Shown: positions 8,642 to 17,417, numbered from the stretch's first letter. The stretch: DNA of 64,000 bases from Rahnella woolbedingensis (GCF_003602095.1 NZ_RAHH01000004.1:62001-126000), one strand, 5' to 3'. Notes: generated by a model from the letters alone, not told the origin. Translations and numbers: made by a program.

Positions 8642-9539
8642 GCGGATGCGGATCCCGTCGCGCAAACTCTTTCACTATCCAGTCGATGAATACCCGTACG
8701 CGTGGCGAAAGCTGACGGTTACGCGGGTAGAGCAGCGAAACCGGCAGCGAACCGGCCGGGAAATCCGCCAGAATTTGCACCAGACTTCCCTGTGCCAGAT
8801 CCTCCAGCAGACCGTAATGCGGCACCTGAATAATGCCCATTCCGCGCCGCGCCGCTTCTTTCATGCTTTCCGCACCGTTGACCGATAAACTTGTCGGCAG
8901 CATAATTTCACGCGTTTTGCCCTGCGACTGAAAAACCAGTGGCAACAGGCCGCCGGTGGCACTGGAACGAAAACCAATCATCCGGTGACCGGCCAGACTT
9001 TCCGGCGTTGCGGGTGTGCCGAAACGCCGGAGATACTCCGGGCTGGCACAGGTAATTTCGGGCAGAGTGCCGAGCGCACGCGCCACCATATCGCTGTCTT
9101 TCAACTCTCCGGCGCGGATCACGCAGTCTATTCCTTCGCGCACCAGATCCACCAGCCGGTCGCCTTCACTCATGTAAAACTCAATGTCGGGATACTGCGC
9201 CAGAAAATCCGGCAGACCGGGCAGCAGAAAATGCCGCGCCATCGAGCCGTGCACATCCACCCGTAACAGCCCTTTAGGCTGCGCACCGGCAAAGGCCATT
9301 TCGGCATCTTCCACATCCGCCAGAATGCGCAGACAGCGCTGGTAATAGGCTTCGCCATCCAGCGTCGGGCTGACGTGACGGGTGGTGCGTTGCAAAAGCC
9401 GGATGTTCAGCCGCGTTTCCAGCTGCTTTATCGCGTCAGTGACGGTCGAACGTTTCAGGTTCAGCGCCTGGGCGGCCTGCGTAAAACTGCGCAATTCCAC
9501 CACGCGGGTGAACAGCTGCATGCTGTCGAGTTTATCCAT
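8631..9539 (-). CDS. LysR-family regulator divergent to an SDR gene
   Basis: 302-residue LysR-type regulator beginning MDKLDSMQLFTRVVELRSF; the ATG at 9539 aligns with the family start, whereas the frame upstream to 9602 has no family sequence. The winged helix covers residues 1-60 (AAQALNLKRSTVTDAIKQLE), followed by the effector domain. It belongs to the group that usually regulates a divergently placed oxidoreductase. Here that is the SDR at 9661, with a palindrome-bearing 121-bp spacer. The 3' end overlaps the AraC gene by 11 bp. Confidence 0.87.
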   Translation of the reverse strand: MDKLDSMQLFTRVVELRSFTQAAQALNLKRSTVTDAIKQLETRLNIRLLQRTTRHVSPTLDGEAYYQRCLRILADVEDAEMAFAGAQPKGLLRVDVHGSMARHFLLPGLPDFLAQYPDIEFYMSEGDRLVDLVREGIDCVIRAGELKDSDMVARALGTLPEITCASPEYLRRFGTPATPESLAGHRMIGFRSSATGGLLPLVFQSQGKTREIMLPTSLSVNGAESMKEAARRGMGIIQVPHYGLLEDLAQGSLVQILADFPAGSLPVSLLYPRNRQLSPRVRVFIDWIVKEFARRDPHPLTA

Positions 9540-9557
9540 GATGATTGTTCGCTTTTT

Positions 9558-9593
9558 CCGGATAGTGATAACGAATATCAGGGAATTATCCGG
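9558..9593. promoter_or_regulatory. Inverted repeat between LysR and SDR genes
   Basis: CCGGATA (9558-9564) and TATCCGG (9587-9593) form a perfect seven-base inverted repeat in the divergent spacer. A shorter GATAAC/ATATC-like symmetry lies inside. It is a candidate LysR operator. Confidence 0.4.
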
Positions 9594-9660
9594 CAGCGTC
9601 AATCGGCTACTCTTTCTTCATCGACAACAAATCCTCATCACTGAAAAAAGGAAACACATC

Positions 9661-10401
9661 ATGACTTCATCCAGACAGAAAGTCGCGCTGGTCACCGGCG
9701 CATCACGTGGTATTGGCGCAGCCATTGCAGAGCGTCTGGCGCGCGACGGGTTTACCGTGATTGTGAACTATTCACGCGGTGCAGCAGAAGCCGACGCGGT
9801 GGTCAGTAAAATCGAACAGGCAGGCGGCAGGGCTATCAGCGCGCAGGCGGATGTCAGTGATGCAGCGGCGGTCAGCCGGATGTTTGCCAGCGCGGAACAG
9901 GCGTTTGGCGGCGTGGATGTGCTGGTGAATAACGCGGGCATTATGACGCTTTCGGCGATTGCCGACACCGACGATGCGGCATTTGATCGCCTCATCGACA
10001 TCAACCTGAAAGGCACCTTCAACACGCTGCGTGAAGCGGCGAAACATCTGCACAATGGCGGGCGGATCATCAACTTCTCATCGACTGTCGTCGGTTTATA
10101 TCAGCCGACGTATGGCGTGTATGCCGCGACCAAAGCCGCTGTCGAGGCGCTGAGCCGCGTGCTGACCAAAGAAATGCGCGGCCGTCAGATAACCGTTAAT
10201 ACCGTGGCACCCGGCCCGACAGCCACGGATTTATTCCTCAACGGCAAATCGGATCAGCTGGTCGAAACCATCGCCAAAACTTCTCCGCTTGAACGCCTCG
10301 GTCAGCCGGAAGATATCGCCTCCGTCGTCGCGTTCCTCGCCGGTCCCGATGGCGCATGGGTCAACGGCCAGACGCTGAAGGCGAATGGCGGGATTATTTA
10401 A
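9661..10401 (+). CDS. Short-chain dehydrogenase/reductase (3-oxoacyl-ACP reductase type)
   Basis: 246-residue classical SDR. It has the NAD(P)-binding TGASRGIG motif near residue 12, NNAG near 90, an active-site Ser in NFSSTVVG near 138, and YxxxK as YAATK near 153. The end AGPDGAWVNGQTLKANGG is typical. Basic residues after strand 2 (NYSRG) hint at NADPH preference. The ATG at 9661 follows an AAAAGGAAA ribosome site; upstream in-frame codons overlap the LysR gene and are not coding. Regulated probably by the divergent LysR protein. Substrate not predictable. Confidence 0.9.
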   Translation: MTSSRQKVALVTGASRGIGAAIAERLARDGFTVIVNYSRGAAEADAVVSKIEQAGGRAISAQADVSDAAAVSRMFASAEQAFGGVDVLVNNAGIMTLSAIADTDDAAFDRLIDINLKGTFNTLREAAKHLHNGGRIINFSSTVVGLYQPTYGVYAATKAAVEALSRVLTKEMRGRQITVNTVAPGPTATDLFLNGKSDQLVETIAKTSPLERLGQPEDIASVVAFLAGPDGAWVNGQTLKANGGII

Positions 10402-10411
10402 TCGGTTATGA

Positions 10412-10792
10412 TCACGCGTACTGCGCTTCGCCGTTGCCGAAAGACCAGTTTTCTTTCGGTACTTCGACCAGGCTGATGAAGACGTCTTCTAAGCGTAAGC
10501 CGACTTTTTCGTGCAGTCCGTAGGCCACGGCGTGGTAGAAAGCTTTTTTCATGTCTGTCGTGCGGCCCGTGTTGAGGGTTATCTGAATCACGATGCAGTT
10601 AGGGCTGCGCTGGATATCCAGATAGTCCGGCGAAATCATCATTTCTGCCGGAGAGTGTTCGGAGATGACAATAAACTTGTCGTTTTCCGGTACGTTCAGC
10701 GTAGAGCACATCGCGTCATAGACCACATCGCCGACGGTTTTGCGGTAGGTTTCGGGTTTTCCTTCGACCATATCAATACGTACAAAAGGCAT
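10412..10792 (-). CDS. Tautomerase-family protein
   Basis: 126-residue protein starting MPFVRIDMVEG. After Met removal the N-terminal Pro1 would be the catalytic base, the hallmark of 4-oxalocrotonate tautomerase/MIF-type enzymes. The length suits the larger single-domain tautomerase group. Start ATG 10792 is chosen because it puts Pro at position 2; the longer frame to 10825 would hide it. It ends 11 bp from the stop of the convergent SDR gene. Likely an enol-keto isomerase in aromatic or cyclic compound breakdown, but the substrate is unknown. Confidence 0.85.
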   Translation of the reverse strand: MPFVRIDMVEGKPETYRKTVGDVVYDAMCSTLNVPENDKFIVISEHSPAEMMISPDYLDIQRSPNCIVIQITLNTGRTTDMKKAFYHAVAYGLHEKVGLRLEDVFISLVEVPKENWSFGNGEAQYA

Positions 10793-10815
10793 TTTATTTT
10801 CCTCGTTATTTTCTG

Positions 10816-10843
10816 AAGGCCGCATCTCTCAGGATGCGGCCTT
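10816..10843 (-). terminator. Hairpin between exporter and tautomerase genes
   Basis: AAGGCCGCATC (10816-10826) and GATGCGGCCTT (10833-10843) form an 11-pair stem with a six-base loop. It follows the exporter gene on the minus strand. No long T-run follows, so termination may be weak or the hairpin may act as an mRNA 3' stabiliser; it lies about 20 bases upstream of the tautomerase start. Confidence 0.5.
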
Positions 10844-10906
10844 TAAGGTATGCAACACGAGGAGCCGGTCTGTCGAGCGATTTTTTGTACGCACCGGTAA
10901 CCCGCT

Positions 10907-11812
10907 TTACGTCGTTGCTGTCTTTCTGCGTAACATCTCCAGCCACGACGGGCGGCAGAACATCACCAGATTCCCCAGCAGGATCAGTGCCAGCCCGATG
11001 ACCGCATTAGCGTGCCACTGGTAACCTTCATAAAAAGTGGAAACCGTCAGTGCGACCAGCGGGAAAAGCAGCGTGCTGTAGGCGGCCTGACTGGCACCGA
11101 TACGCCCGACCAGCGTGAAGTAAATCCCGAATGCCAGTACCGAGCCAAATACGCAAAGATAAACCAGCGAGCCAAGATATTGCGACGTCAGGTCAATGGC
11201 GAAAGAAGCGCCCTGCACCAGACTCAGTGCGCCCATCACTGCGGTGCCGTAAAACATCGCGTAAGTATTAGTGGAAAGCACATCCAGCCCGTGATGCTGA
11301 TGGCGGGCGCTGATCATATTGCCGAGTGAGAAACCGTAGGTGCCGAGCAGGCTCAGACCGATGCCTTTCAGCAGTTCCGGCGCGATATGTGCGGCGCTGA
11401 GATCATGCCAGAAAAGGGTGATAATTCCTGCCAGCCCGAGAATGGAGGCCGGAATAACCGCCGGTGCCAGTTTCTGGCGGAAAAACAGCATGCCGTTGAA
11501 GGCATTAAACAGCACGGCCATAGAGAAAATCACCGATTCCAGCCCGCTGGTGATGTAAGCCGCCGCGTGATAAAAACAGTAAAAATTGAAGCAAAAAACG
11601 CAGCAGCCCTGAACCATGCAGAACAGGTGGTCTTTCAGCGCCAGACGGCGCAACCGGCGTGTTGCCAGCAATGCCACCAGCATAATCACCGCCGCCAGCA
11701 GGAAACGGTAAAAAATCGACACCGTCACCGGCACGTCGCCCTGTTGCAGGTAAATGGCGAACCAGGTGGTGCCCCAGATAATAATGACCAAAATATAAAG
11801 CAAAGCGTTCAT
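10907..11812 (-). CDS. DMT-superfamily (EamA) exporter
   Basis: Inner-membrane protein of 301 residues with about ten hydrophobic segments arranged as two EamA repeats. It begins MNALLYILVIIIWGTTWFA, the characteristic first helix of drug/metabolite transporters. A second-repeat helix reads SLLGTYGFSLGNMISA. Probably exports a small metabolite or amino acid driven by proton exchange. The gene is divergent from an AraC regulator, which is likely its controller. The final residues (MLRRKTATT) are a short basic cytoplasmic tail. Confidence 0.85.
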   Translation of the reverse strand: MNALLYILVIIIWGTTWFAIYLQQGDVPVTVSIFYRFLLAAVIMLVALLATRRLRRLALKDHLFCMVQGCCVFCFNFYCFYHAAAYITSGLESVIFSMAVLFNAFNGMLFFRQKLAPAVIPASILGLAGIITLFWHDLSAAHIAPELLKGIGLSLLGTYGFSLGNMISARHQHHGLDVLSTNTYAMFYGTAVMGALSLVQGASFAIDLTSQYLGSLVYLCVFGSVLAFGIYFTLVGRIGASQAAYSTLLFPLVALTVSTFYEGYQWHANAVIGLALILLGNLVMFCRPSWLEMLRRKTATT

Positions 11813-11886
11813 CGGTTTCTCTCACGCAAAAAAAGTAATGGCTGAGAGAAGTCTGCCGGAAGGGGGGATTGCAGGCTTTCAACGAC

Positions 11887-11912
11887 TTGCGCTGAGTTGC
11901 ATATTCTTGCGC
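11887..11912. promoter_or_regulatory. Three phased TTGC repeats, candidate AraC-type operator
   Basis: TTGCGC (11887), TTGCAT (11897) and TTGCGC (11907) recur exactly every 10 bp, one helical turn, between the exporter and the AraC gene. AraC-family proteins often bind such direct, in-phase half sites. Confidence 0.45.
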
Positions 11913-12002
11913 ATTTTTTCGTTCACCGGCACAGCTTGATCTGGCTCTGTGGCGGGGAAAAACCGTAAACTGAATCACTTCTTTTCTCCACACGGACATG
12001 CC

Positions 12003-12881
12003 ATGACTAAGGTTTATCAGGCTTTCGAAACGCTGCGTCAGCATAAAGCGGTTCTGCATGACAGTGTGGAGCTGGGTTGCGGTATACAGCTGGCGTCGTG
12101 GTCGAATAAAAATGACATCGTGAATCAGGAAAGCGCCGATCACCATACGCTGAGTCTGTACGTTGCCGACGGTTACGAGTGTTATCACAAAACCCGTGGC
12201 GGCTGGCGCAATGGCGGCGGGCCGGATCGTTTTTGTCTGATGCCCAAAGGCAGCATGTCGAGCTGGGACGTGCGCGACGATTTGTCGTTTGTGCATCTGT
12301 ATTGTTCCGATGAGCATCTGCGTCATCTGGTCGAACAGACCTGGGATCGCAGCCCGGCGGCAATTGATCTGGAAGAACGCACGTTCAAAGAAGACTCGCA
12401 GATTACGCTGTTGTATCGCCACTTTTTACTCAGCAGTCAATGGCAGGAAAACAGCAATCAGCTGATGCTGAGCAGCGCGGCTAATCTGCTGCTGGCGCAT
12501 CTGGTCAAAAATTACACCCATCTGCAATGGGCGCTGCCGACGATGCGCGGTGGGCTGGCGCCGCATATTCTCAATCGCGTAAAAGATTACATTCACACTC
12601 ATCTGGCAGAATCTTTATTGCTGCCGGAACTGGCCGCGCTGGCACAACTCAGCGAATTCCATTTTGCCCGCATGTTCAAGCAAAGTATGGGCATGGCGCC
12701 GCATCAGTACGTGATGAATGCCCGGCTGATCCGCGCGGAAAATCTGCTGAAAACCAGCCAGATGGACATCACGTCTATCGCACTGGAGTGCGGATTCAGT
12801 TCCACCAGCCATTTCAGTAACCGTTTTAAATCCGTCCGTGGTATGACGCCGTCAGCGCTGCGCGGCGGCATTATCGTCTGA
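12003..12881 (+). CDS. AraC-family transcriptional regulator
   Basis: 292-residue regulator starting MTKVYQAFETL at ATG 12003. The N-terminal ligand-sensing half has no recognised pocket motif. The DNA-binding half has two helix-turn-helix units from about residue 190 (LPELAALAQLSEFHFARMF; ITSIALECGFSSTSHFSNRF). It is transcribed away from the EamA-type exporter and most likely controls it. The open frame begins upstream at 11949, but those codons fall in the operator region. Confidence 0.86.
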   Translation: MTKVYQAFETLRQHKAVLHDSVELGCGIQLASWSNKNDIVNQESADHHTLSLYVADGYECYHKTRGGWRNGGGPDRFCLMPKGSMSSWDVRDDLSFVHLYCSDEHLRHLVEQTWDRSPAAIDLEERTFKEDSQITLLYRHFLLSSQWQENSNQLMLSSAANLLLAHLVKNYTHLQWALPTMRGGLAPHILNRVKDYIHTHLAESLLLPELAALAQLSEFHFARMFKQSMGMAPHQYVMNARLIRAENLLKTSQMDITSIALECGFSSTSHFSNRFKSVRGMTPSALRGGIIV

Positions 12882-12966
12882 TTTTCATTTCCCGTTAAAA
12901 CCCCTCTTCCGGTCCGTGTAATTCCAGTGCTAAGTTAATGGAAACTCACTTTATTCAGAGAAAACT

Positions 12967-13500
12967 ATGCTGACCCAAGCACCTGTTATTGAAACCGAAC
13001 GCCTGATATTACGCGCCCATCACATGGATGATTTTGAACATATTGCTGCGCAATGGGCCGATCCGGCAGTGGTGAAATATATCGGCGGTACACCGTCGAG
13101 CCGCGAAGCCAGCTGGAGTCGCCTGCTGCGTTATCCCGGCCACTGGCAGATGCTCGGTTTCGGTTACTGGATTGTGTTCGAAAAAACGGAGGGTGCAGAA
13201 GGCGCGTTTGTCGGTGAAATCGGTCTGGCAGAATATCAGCGCGACATCACGCCATCGCTCCATGGTATGGCAGAAATGGGCTGGGTGGTTTCACCGGCGT
13301 TCCACGGCAAAGGTTATGCCTCTGAAGCCGCACAGGCGGTGATCCGCTGGGCTGAAACAAATCTGGACTGTCAGCTATGCTGCATTATTGAACCGGCGCA
13401 TCAGGCTTCTGTTCGTCTGGCGGAAAAATGTGGTTTCGTGGCCAAAACCGATACCACCTATCACGGCTCAGCCACACGGATTTTTGTTCGTCCGTCGTGA
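12967..13500 (+). CDS. GNAT-family N-acetyltransferase (RimJ/RimL type)
   Basis: 177-residue acetyltransferase. It begins with the RimJ-like ETERLILRAHHMDD, and the acetyl-CoA site is visible as HGKGYASEAAQAV near residue 117. The family end segment with ASVRLAEKCGF is present near 142-152. It would transfer an acetyl group from acetyl-CoA to an amine, often a ribosomal protein N-terminus or a small molecule; the substrate is unknown. The glutathione-transferase gene starts 35 bp after the stop, so they may be co-transcribed. Confidence 0.87.
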   Translation: MLTQAPVIETERLILRAHHMDDFEHIAAQWADPAVVKYIGGTPSSREASWSRLLRYPGHWQMLGFGYWIVFEKTEGAEGAFVGEIGLAEYQRDITPSLHGMAEMGWVVSPAFHGKGYASEAAQAVIRWAETNLDCQLCCIIEPAHQASVRLAEKCGFVAKTDTTYHGSATRIFVRPS

Positions 13501-13534
13501 CAGGCCATTTGTGCAGCACTTAATAGGGGACATC

Positions 13535-14158
13535 ATGCTGAAGATTCTGGGTAAATCACCGTCGATCAATGTGCGCAAAGTGTTGTGGACCTGCGACGAA
13601 CTGGGGCTGGATTACGAGCAGGAGCAGTTTGGCGCAGGTTTTCAGTCTACGCAGACAGAGGAATTTACAGCGCTGAATCCGAATGCGATGGTGCCAGTGG
13701 TGCTCGACGGCGAATTCGTCCTGTGGGAATCCAACGTGATTTGCCGCTATCTGGCGGCGCGGGAAGGGCGTGAGGATTTGCTGTCATCCGATCCGAAACG
13801 TCGTGCGCTGACGGAACAGTGGATGGACTGGCAGGCCGGTGAGCTGAATAACGCCTGGCGCTATGCGTTTCCGGCGCTGGCGCGCAACAGTCCGCAACAT
13901 CAGGATCCGGCACTGATTGATGCCGGTGTCAGCGAATGGAACCGTCATATGCAGATGCTGGAAGAACAGCTGCAGCGCAGCGGCGATTATATACTGGGGG
14001 ATAATTTCACCCTGGCAGATATTCCGCTCGGGCTGGCGGTGAACCGCTGGTCGATGACGCCGATGCCCCGTCCGGCGTTACCGGCAGTGACGGCGTACTA
14101 TGACCGGCTGAATCAGCGCGAAGGTTTTCGTCAGTATGGTCGTAATGGTCTGGTATAA
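13535..14158 (+). CDS. Glutathione S-transferase, GstB-like
   Basis: 207-residue cytosolic GST. The thioredoxin-like N-terminal domain carries SINVRKVLWTCDELGL, NPNAMVPVV and the glutathione-contacting ESNVICRYLA near residue 66. A helical C-terminal domain (about 85-200) has the NFTLADIPLG N-capping motif. Sequence pattern is close to E. coli GstB, so conjugation of electrophiles is likely. ATG 13535 follows AGGGGAC. A terminator hairpin lies 18 bp past the stop. Confidence 0.9.
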   Translation: MLKILGKSPSINVRKVLWTCDELGLDYEQEQFGAGFQSTQTEEFTALNPNAMVPVVLDGEFVLWESNVICRYLAAREGREDLLSSDPKRRALTEQWMDWQAGELNNAWRYAFPALARNSPQHQDPALIDAGVSEWNRHMQMLEEQLQRSGDYILGDNFTLADIPLGLAVNRWSMTPMPRPALPAVTAYYDRLNQREGFRQYGRNGLV

Positions 14159-14175
14159 GAACTGGCAGCAAAAAT

Positions 14176-14205
14176 ATGACGCAGCAATGTCCCGTGCTGC
14201 GTCAT
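14176..14205. terminator. Bidirectional terminator
   Basis: ATGACGCAGCA (14176-14186) pairs with TGCTGCGTCAT (14195-14205), eight-base loop. It lies between the convergent GST and extended-SDR genes, with AT-rich sequence on both sides. Confidence 0.7.
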
Positions 14206-14245
14206 GTTGTCTAAATATATTTCTAATATTTAACTGCCGTTGGGA

Positions 14246-15361
14246 TTATTTAAAATCCACCCGCATCAGTTCACTGATTGATTGTCCCCGCGTAGAGGTT
14301 ACACACTTATCAATATAACTTTTAAAAGCAGTGGGTTTAGGAATGCCCATATTCAATAAGCGTGAGTTATCAAATTTCACATTTAATTGTGCAAAGCCGC
14401 CGTAAAGTTTAATGGCGCGTAAAATGATTTTGTCATTACACGGGCCAAGCACATCTTTAAATTGTTTACGGATGCCGGTGAAGTCCTGGTAACTGATCTG
14501 CTCATATTCACTGATAATACGCGGGGCGTTATTTGCTTTCGCCACGGATGTATCAATTTCATGGAATGGCGTACACATTTCCTCACCGGAAGAAATATGA
14601 TAGAAATTATGGCTGAGCTCGGTCGCCAGACATAATTTGGCCAGTACCATTGCGCAATAATCTACCGGAATAACATCCACCTGATCGTCGAGCGTACAGG
14701 TAAATTTCTTCAGTTTTATCGCCATCATAAACACCCAGAAAATGCTGCTCGAAGGCTGGCAGCCGTGCTGGGTGTGACCGACGATAATCGACGGACGTGC
14801 GACGACAAACGGCAGTGACGGGCATTCTGTACGCACCCGGTTTTCGATGGCGCGTTTGGATGCGGTGTATTGCACCAGGTCTTCGTTCTGCTCGTTATCC
14901 GGCATGCCTTCATAGAATACGCTGTCTTTATCCGGCATGGAGGCCATCGCCGTGCCGACATGCACAAATCTTTGCAGCCCTCTGACCTGCGCCATGCGTT
15001 TGGCAAAGACCAGCGAGCCTTCAACATTCACCCGCCACATGGCCGGATTATTACCGAATGAAGCAATGGCGGCACAGTTAATGACATGGGTGACATTATC
15101 TAAACGCGGATCCAGAATAAAACTTGCCGGCTCAGCTAAATCACCGGTTAATATTGACTGTTCGCTCAGCGCGGAAAGCTGTTCATCACTGAGTTCAAAT
15201 TTCTTTAAATTATCGATAATTCTGGCGAGTCCCGTCGCATTATCGTCAGCCCTGACTAAAAGTAGTAATTTGTTTTTGGTGGTTAATTGCTGACGCAGAA
15301 AATATTCAACAACAGCTCCGCCAACAAAACCAGTGGCGCCGGTAATTAATAGAGTGTTCAT
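14246..15361 (-). CDS. Extended SDR / thioester-reductase-like NAD(P)-binding protein
   Basis: 371-residue Rossmann-fold protein. The nucleotide motif TGATGFVGGAVVEY is at residues 7-20, and the extended-SDR active-site YxxxK appears as YTASK after the Ser-containing GTAMAS. Overall layout resembles NAD_binding_4 proteins (male-sterility / carboxylic acid reductase terminal domains) that reduce acyl-CoA or acyl thioesters, but here as a stand-alone protein without a carrier domain. The gene is noticeably richer in AT than the flanking genes, as is its upstream region, which may indicate recent acquisition. ATG 15361 matches the family N-terminus. Real substrate unknown. Confidence 0.75.
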   Translation of the reverse strand: MNTLLITGATGFVGGAVVEYFLRQQLTTKNKLLLLVRADDNATGLARIIDNLKKFELSDEQLSALSEQSILTGDLAEPASFILDPRLDNVTHVINCAAIASFGNNPAMWRVNVEGSLVFAKRMAQVRGLQRFVHVGTAMASMPDKDSVFYEGMPDNEQNEDLVQYTASKRAIENRVRTECPSLPFVVARPSIIVGHTQHGCQPSSSIFWVFMMAIKLKKFTCTLDDQVDVIPVDYCAMVLAKLCLATELSHNFYHISSGEEMCTPFHEIDTSVAKANNAPRIISEYEQISYQDFTGIRKQFKDVLGPCNDKIILRAIKLYGGFAQLNVKFDNSRLLNMGIPKPTAFKSYIDKCVTSTRGQSISELMRVDFK

Positions 15362-15394
15362 AATAGACAACCTGCAACGGGAAATTACCGGCAC

Positions 15395-15728
15395 AGTACC
15401 ACCACCATTCTAAACGGAGCGTATACCGTTTCCTGACCTTAATAAACGAAGACTAAACAGTACGGAAAGCTCAAATCACGGAAAAAGTTCCGGTGACATT
15501 AAAATATAATAACTGGCAGAACTTATTTACAGTGAGAAATAATTATCAGGCGAGAAGTAATTATTTAAGTCAAATTTACAGCGGCGGTGCGCAGGGGGGA
15601 AACACCGACACCGGGAGTCTTCTTTTTTACGCAGAATGACAATAACCTGTGTGCAGAAAGTATCCACTCTATCGCCACTGCGTTAAACTGTACCCCTGAA
15701 AGCAGTAAGCGATAAGGATTAAGAAAGG
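15395..15728. other. AT-rich intergenic region, no gene seen
   Basis: Divergent spacer between the extended SDR and the RIO kinase unit. It holds a perfect AAATAATTA/TAATTATTT inverted repeat (about 15538-15567). A G-rich patch CAGGGGGGAAA follows near 15590. I see no RNA gene here. Confidence 0.5.
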
Positions 15729-15818
15729 ATGACGCGAACGGCGTGTCTGGTGTGTAATGAAGGGAATATTGCGCAGGTCATTCCCTCATGCGCTGAAATA
15801 AGGTACAAGGCTGCATGA
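15729..15818 (+). CDS. Possible 29-aa leader peptide coupled to the RIO kinase
   Basis: A 29-codon frame, MTRTACLVCNEGNIAQV and on to a TGA that shares ATGA with the kinase start (15815-15818). AAGGA lies about ten bases upstream. The peptide contains CLVC and one further Cys. Overlap of this type is usual for translational coupling. Length alone cannot prove coding. Confidence 0.35.
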   Translation: MTRTACLVCNEGNIAQVIPSCAEIRYKAA

Positions 15819-16672
15819 AAATCCCAAATAGAATCCAACCTCTGGTGGATGACGGCCTGATTGATGATGTGGTCCGTCGACTGAAAAGTGGCAAAGAGGC
15901 CGACGTGTACACCGTTTTATGCGGTGAAGAGATCCGTTGTGCCAAAGTTTATAAGGAAGCAACGCAACGTAGCTTCAAACAGGCCGTGCAGTATCAGGAA
16001 GGCCGAAAGGTGCGTAACAGCCGCAACGCGCGTGCGATGCAAAAGGGCACTAAATTCGGACGTAAACAGCAGGAGGAGTCCTGGCAAACGGCGGAAGTCG
16101 ATGCACTGTTTCGTCTGGCAAATGCCGGTGTGCGCGTACCGCAGCCCTACATTTGTCTCGATGGCGTGCTGCTGATGGAGCTTATCACCGATGCCGATGG
16201 TGTGGTCGCACCGCGCCTCAGTGATGTCATCCTGAGTGAAGAAGAAGCCGTCGCAGATTTCGCAACCATGATCCGCAATATCGTGCGCATGCTTTGTGCC
16301 GGTATCGTTCACGGGGATTTGTCAGAATTTAACGTGCTGATGGATGCCGACGGGCCGGTGATTATCGACCTGCCGCAGGCCGTCGATGCCGCTGCCAATA
16401 ACCATGCCGAATCGATGTTTGAGCGCGATGTGAATAACATGACGGAGTACTACAGTCAGTTCGCACCGCAGTTGCTGGCAACGCGCTATGCCAAAGAAAT
16501 TTGGGCATTGTACGAAGACGGCAAACTGACACCGGAATCACCGCTGACCGGCTTGTTTGCCGAAGATACGCATAAAGCGGACGTGGATTCACTGCTCGAT
16601 GAAATCATTGCCGCCGAAGATGAGTATTATGATCGTCAGCGGGCAATGAAGGAACGCGATTTAGATCATTAA
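15815..16672 (+). CDS. RIO1-type serine protein kinase
   Basis: 285-residue atypical protein kinase of the bacterial RIO group. ATP-binding loop SGKEADVYTV (about residues 25-34) is followed by the catalytic Lys in CAKVYKE. The catalytic loop HGDLSEFNVLM is near 169-179 and the metal-binding Asp sits in IIDLPQAVD near 186. The protein ends in a charged helix. Targets of bacterial RIO kinases are poorly known; a role in ribosome or stress physiology is inference. The start overlaps a possible small upstream frame by ATGA. It is convergent with the ModA-like gene, four bases apart. Confidence 0.88.
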   Translation: MKIPNRIQPLVDDGLIDDVVRRLKSGKEADVYTVLCGEEIRCAKVYKEATQRSFKQAVQYQEGRKVRNSRNARAMQKGTKFGRKQQEESWQTAEVDALFRLANAGVRVPQPYICLDGVLLMELITDADGVVAPRLSDVILSEEEAVADFATMIRNIVRMLCAGIVHGDLSEFNVLMDADGPVIIDLPQAVDAAANNHAESMFERDVNNMTEYYSQFAPQLLATRYAKEIWALYEDGKLTPESPLTGLFAEDTHKADVDSLLDEIIAAEDEYYDRQRAMKERDLDH

Positions 16673-16676
16673 GTCT

Positions 16677-17417
16677 TTATTCCGGCATCACCGAATGCTT
16701 TCCGCAAAAACCGGCGTTCTGCAAAATATGCTGGCCGGTTTCTGAAAGAATAAATTCTGCCAGCGGTTTCCCTTTTTCGGTGCAGGTGGCCAGCGCGTAG
16801 ATGGCGCGGACATTGTAATCTGCCGGAACGTTGAAAACTTCCAGCTCGTCATTCTCCCGCAGCAGCGTGGCATAACTGGTATAGCCGATAAACACATCGG
16901 CTTGTCCGCTGCAAATCAGCCATTCCGCCGCCAGTTTCCCTTCCGGCACTTTGGCTGATTTCTCACCGCCCACCAGCCGTAAGGCCTTATTGCGCAAGGT
17001 TTCTCCGGCCCCCGGATGGCGACGCTCAATATTTTCAAACATCTGCCAGGTATAGTCGCCGGAGGGATCACTTTTTGGCGTAGATGTCGCCAGCCGGAAA
17101 CGCGAATCGAGTAATACCTTCAGCCAGCTGAGCGTTTCCAGTTCCGGCACTTTTCGCGCAGTCACACACAGGCTGTTGCCGCAAAAATTGTCCACTGACA
17201 GCGCTTTACCATGCTGCTGTAACGCCAGCGGGTGCGACGTATTGGCACTAGCAAACAGGTCGACTTTTTCTCCCTGCTCGATGCGCTCACGTAAAAGCCC
17301 GGCAGGGCCGAACTGTGCATTCACTTTCGTGCCGGTTTCTTGAGTAAAGGCTTCACACAACGGTTGCCATGCCCGGCGCAGGCTACCTGCGGCCAGCACT
17401 TTGATTGAATTTGTCAT
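16677..17417 (-). CDS. ModA-like substrate-binding protein lacking a signal peptide
   Basis: 246-residue periplasmic-binding-protein fold of the molybdate/sulfate class (starts KVLAAGSLRRAW; then GPAGLLRERIEQGEKVDLFASANTSHP split over two strands; IGYTSYATLL). True ModA proteins carry a Sec signal; here the ATG at 17417 has a good AAGGAGA site and nothing hydrophobic precedes the domain, so export is not evident. It lies 47 bp downstream of an exported binding protein on the same strand. It may bind molybdate, tungstate or another oxyanion in the cytoplasm, or be exported by another route. No permease or ATPase gene is nearby. Confidence 0.75.
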   Translation of the reverse strand: MTNSIKVLAAGSLRRAWQPLCEAFTQETGTKVNAQFGPAGLLRERIEQGEKVDLFASANTSHPLALQQHGKALSVDNFCGNSLCVTARKVPELETLSWLKVLLDSRFRLATSTPKSDPSGDYTWQMFENIERRHPGAGETLRNKALRLVGGEKSAKVPEGKLAAEWLICSGQADVFIGYTSYATLLRENDELEVFNVPADYNVRAIYALATCTEKGKPLAEFILSETGQHILQNAGFCGKHSVMPE

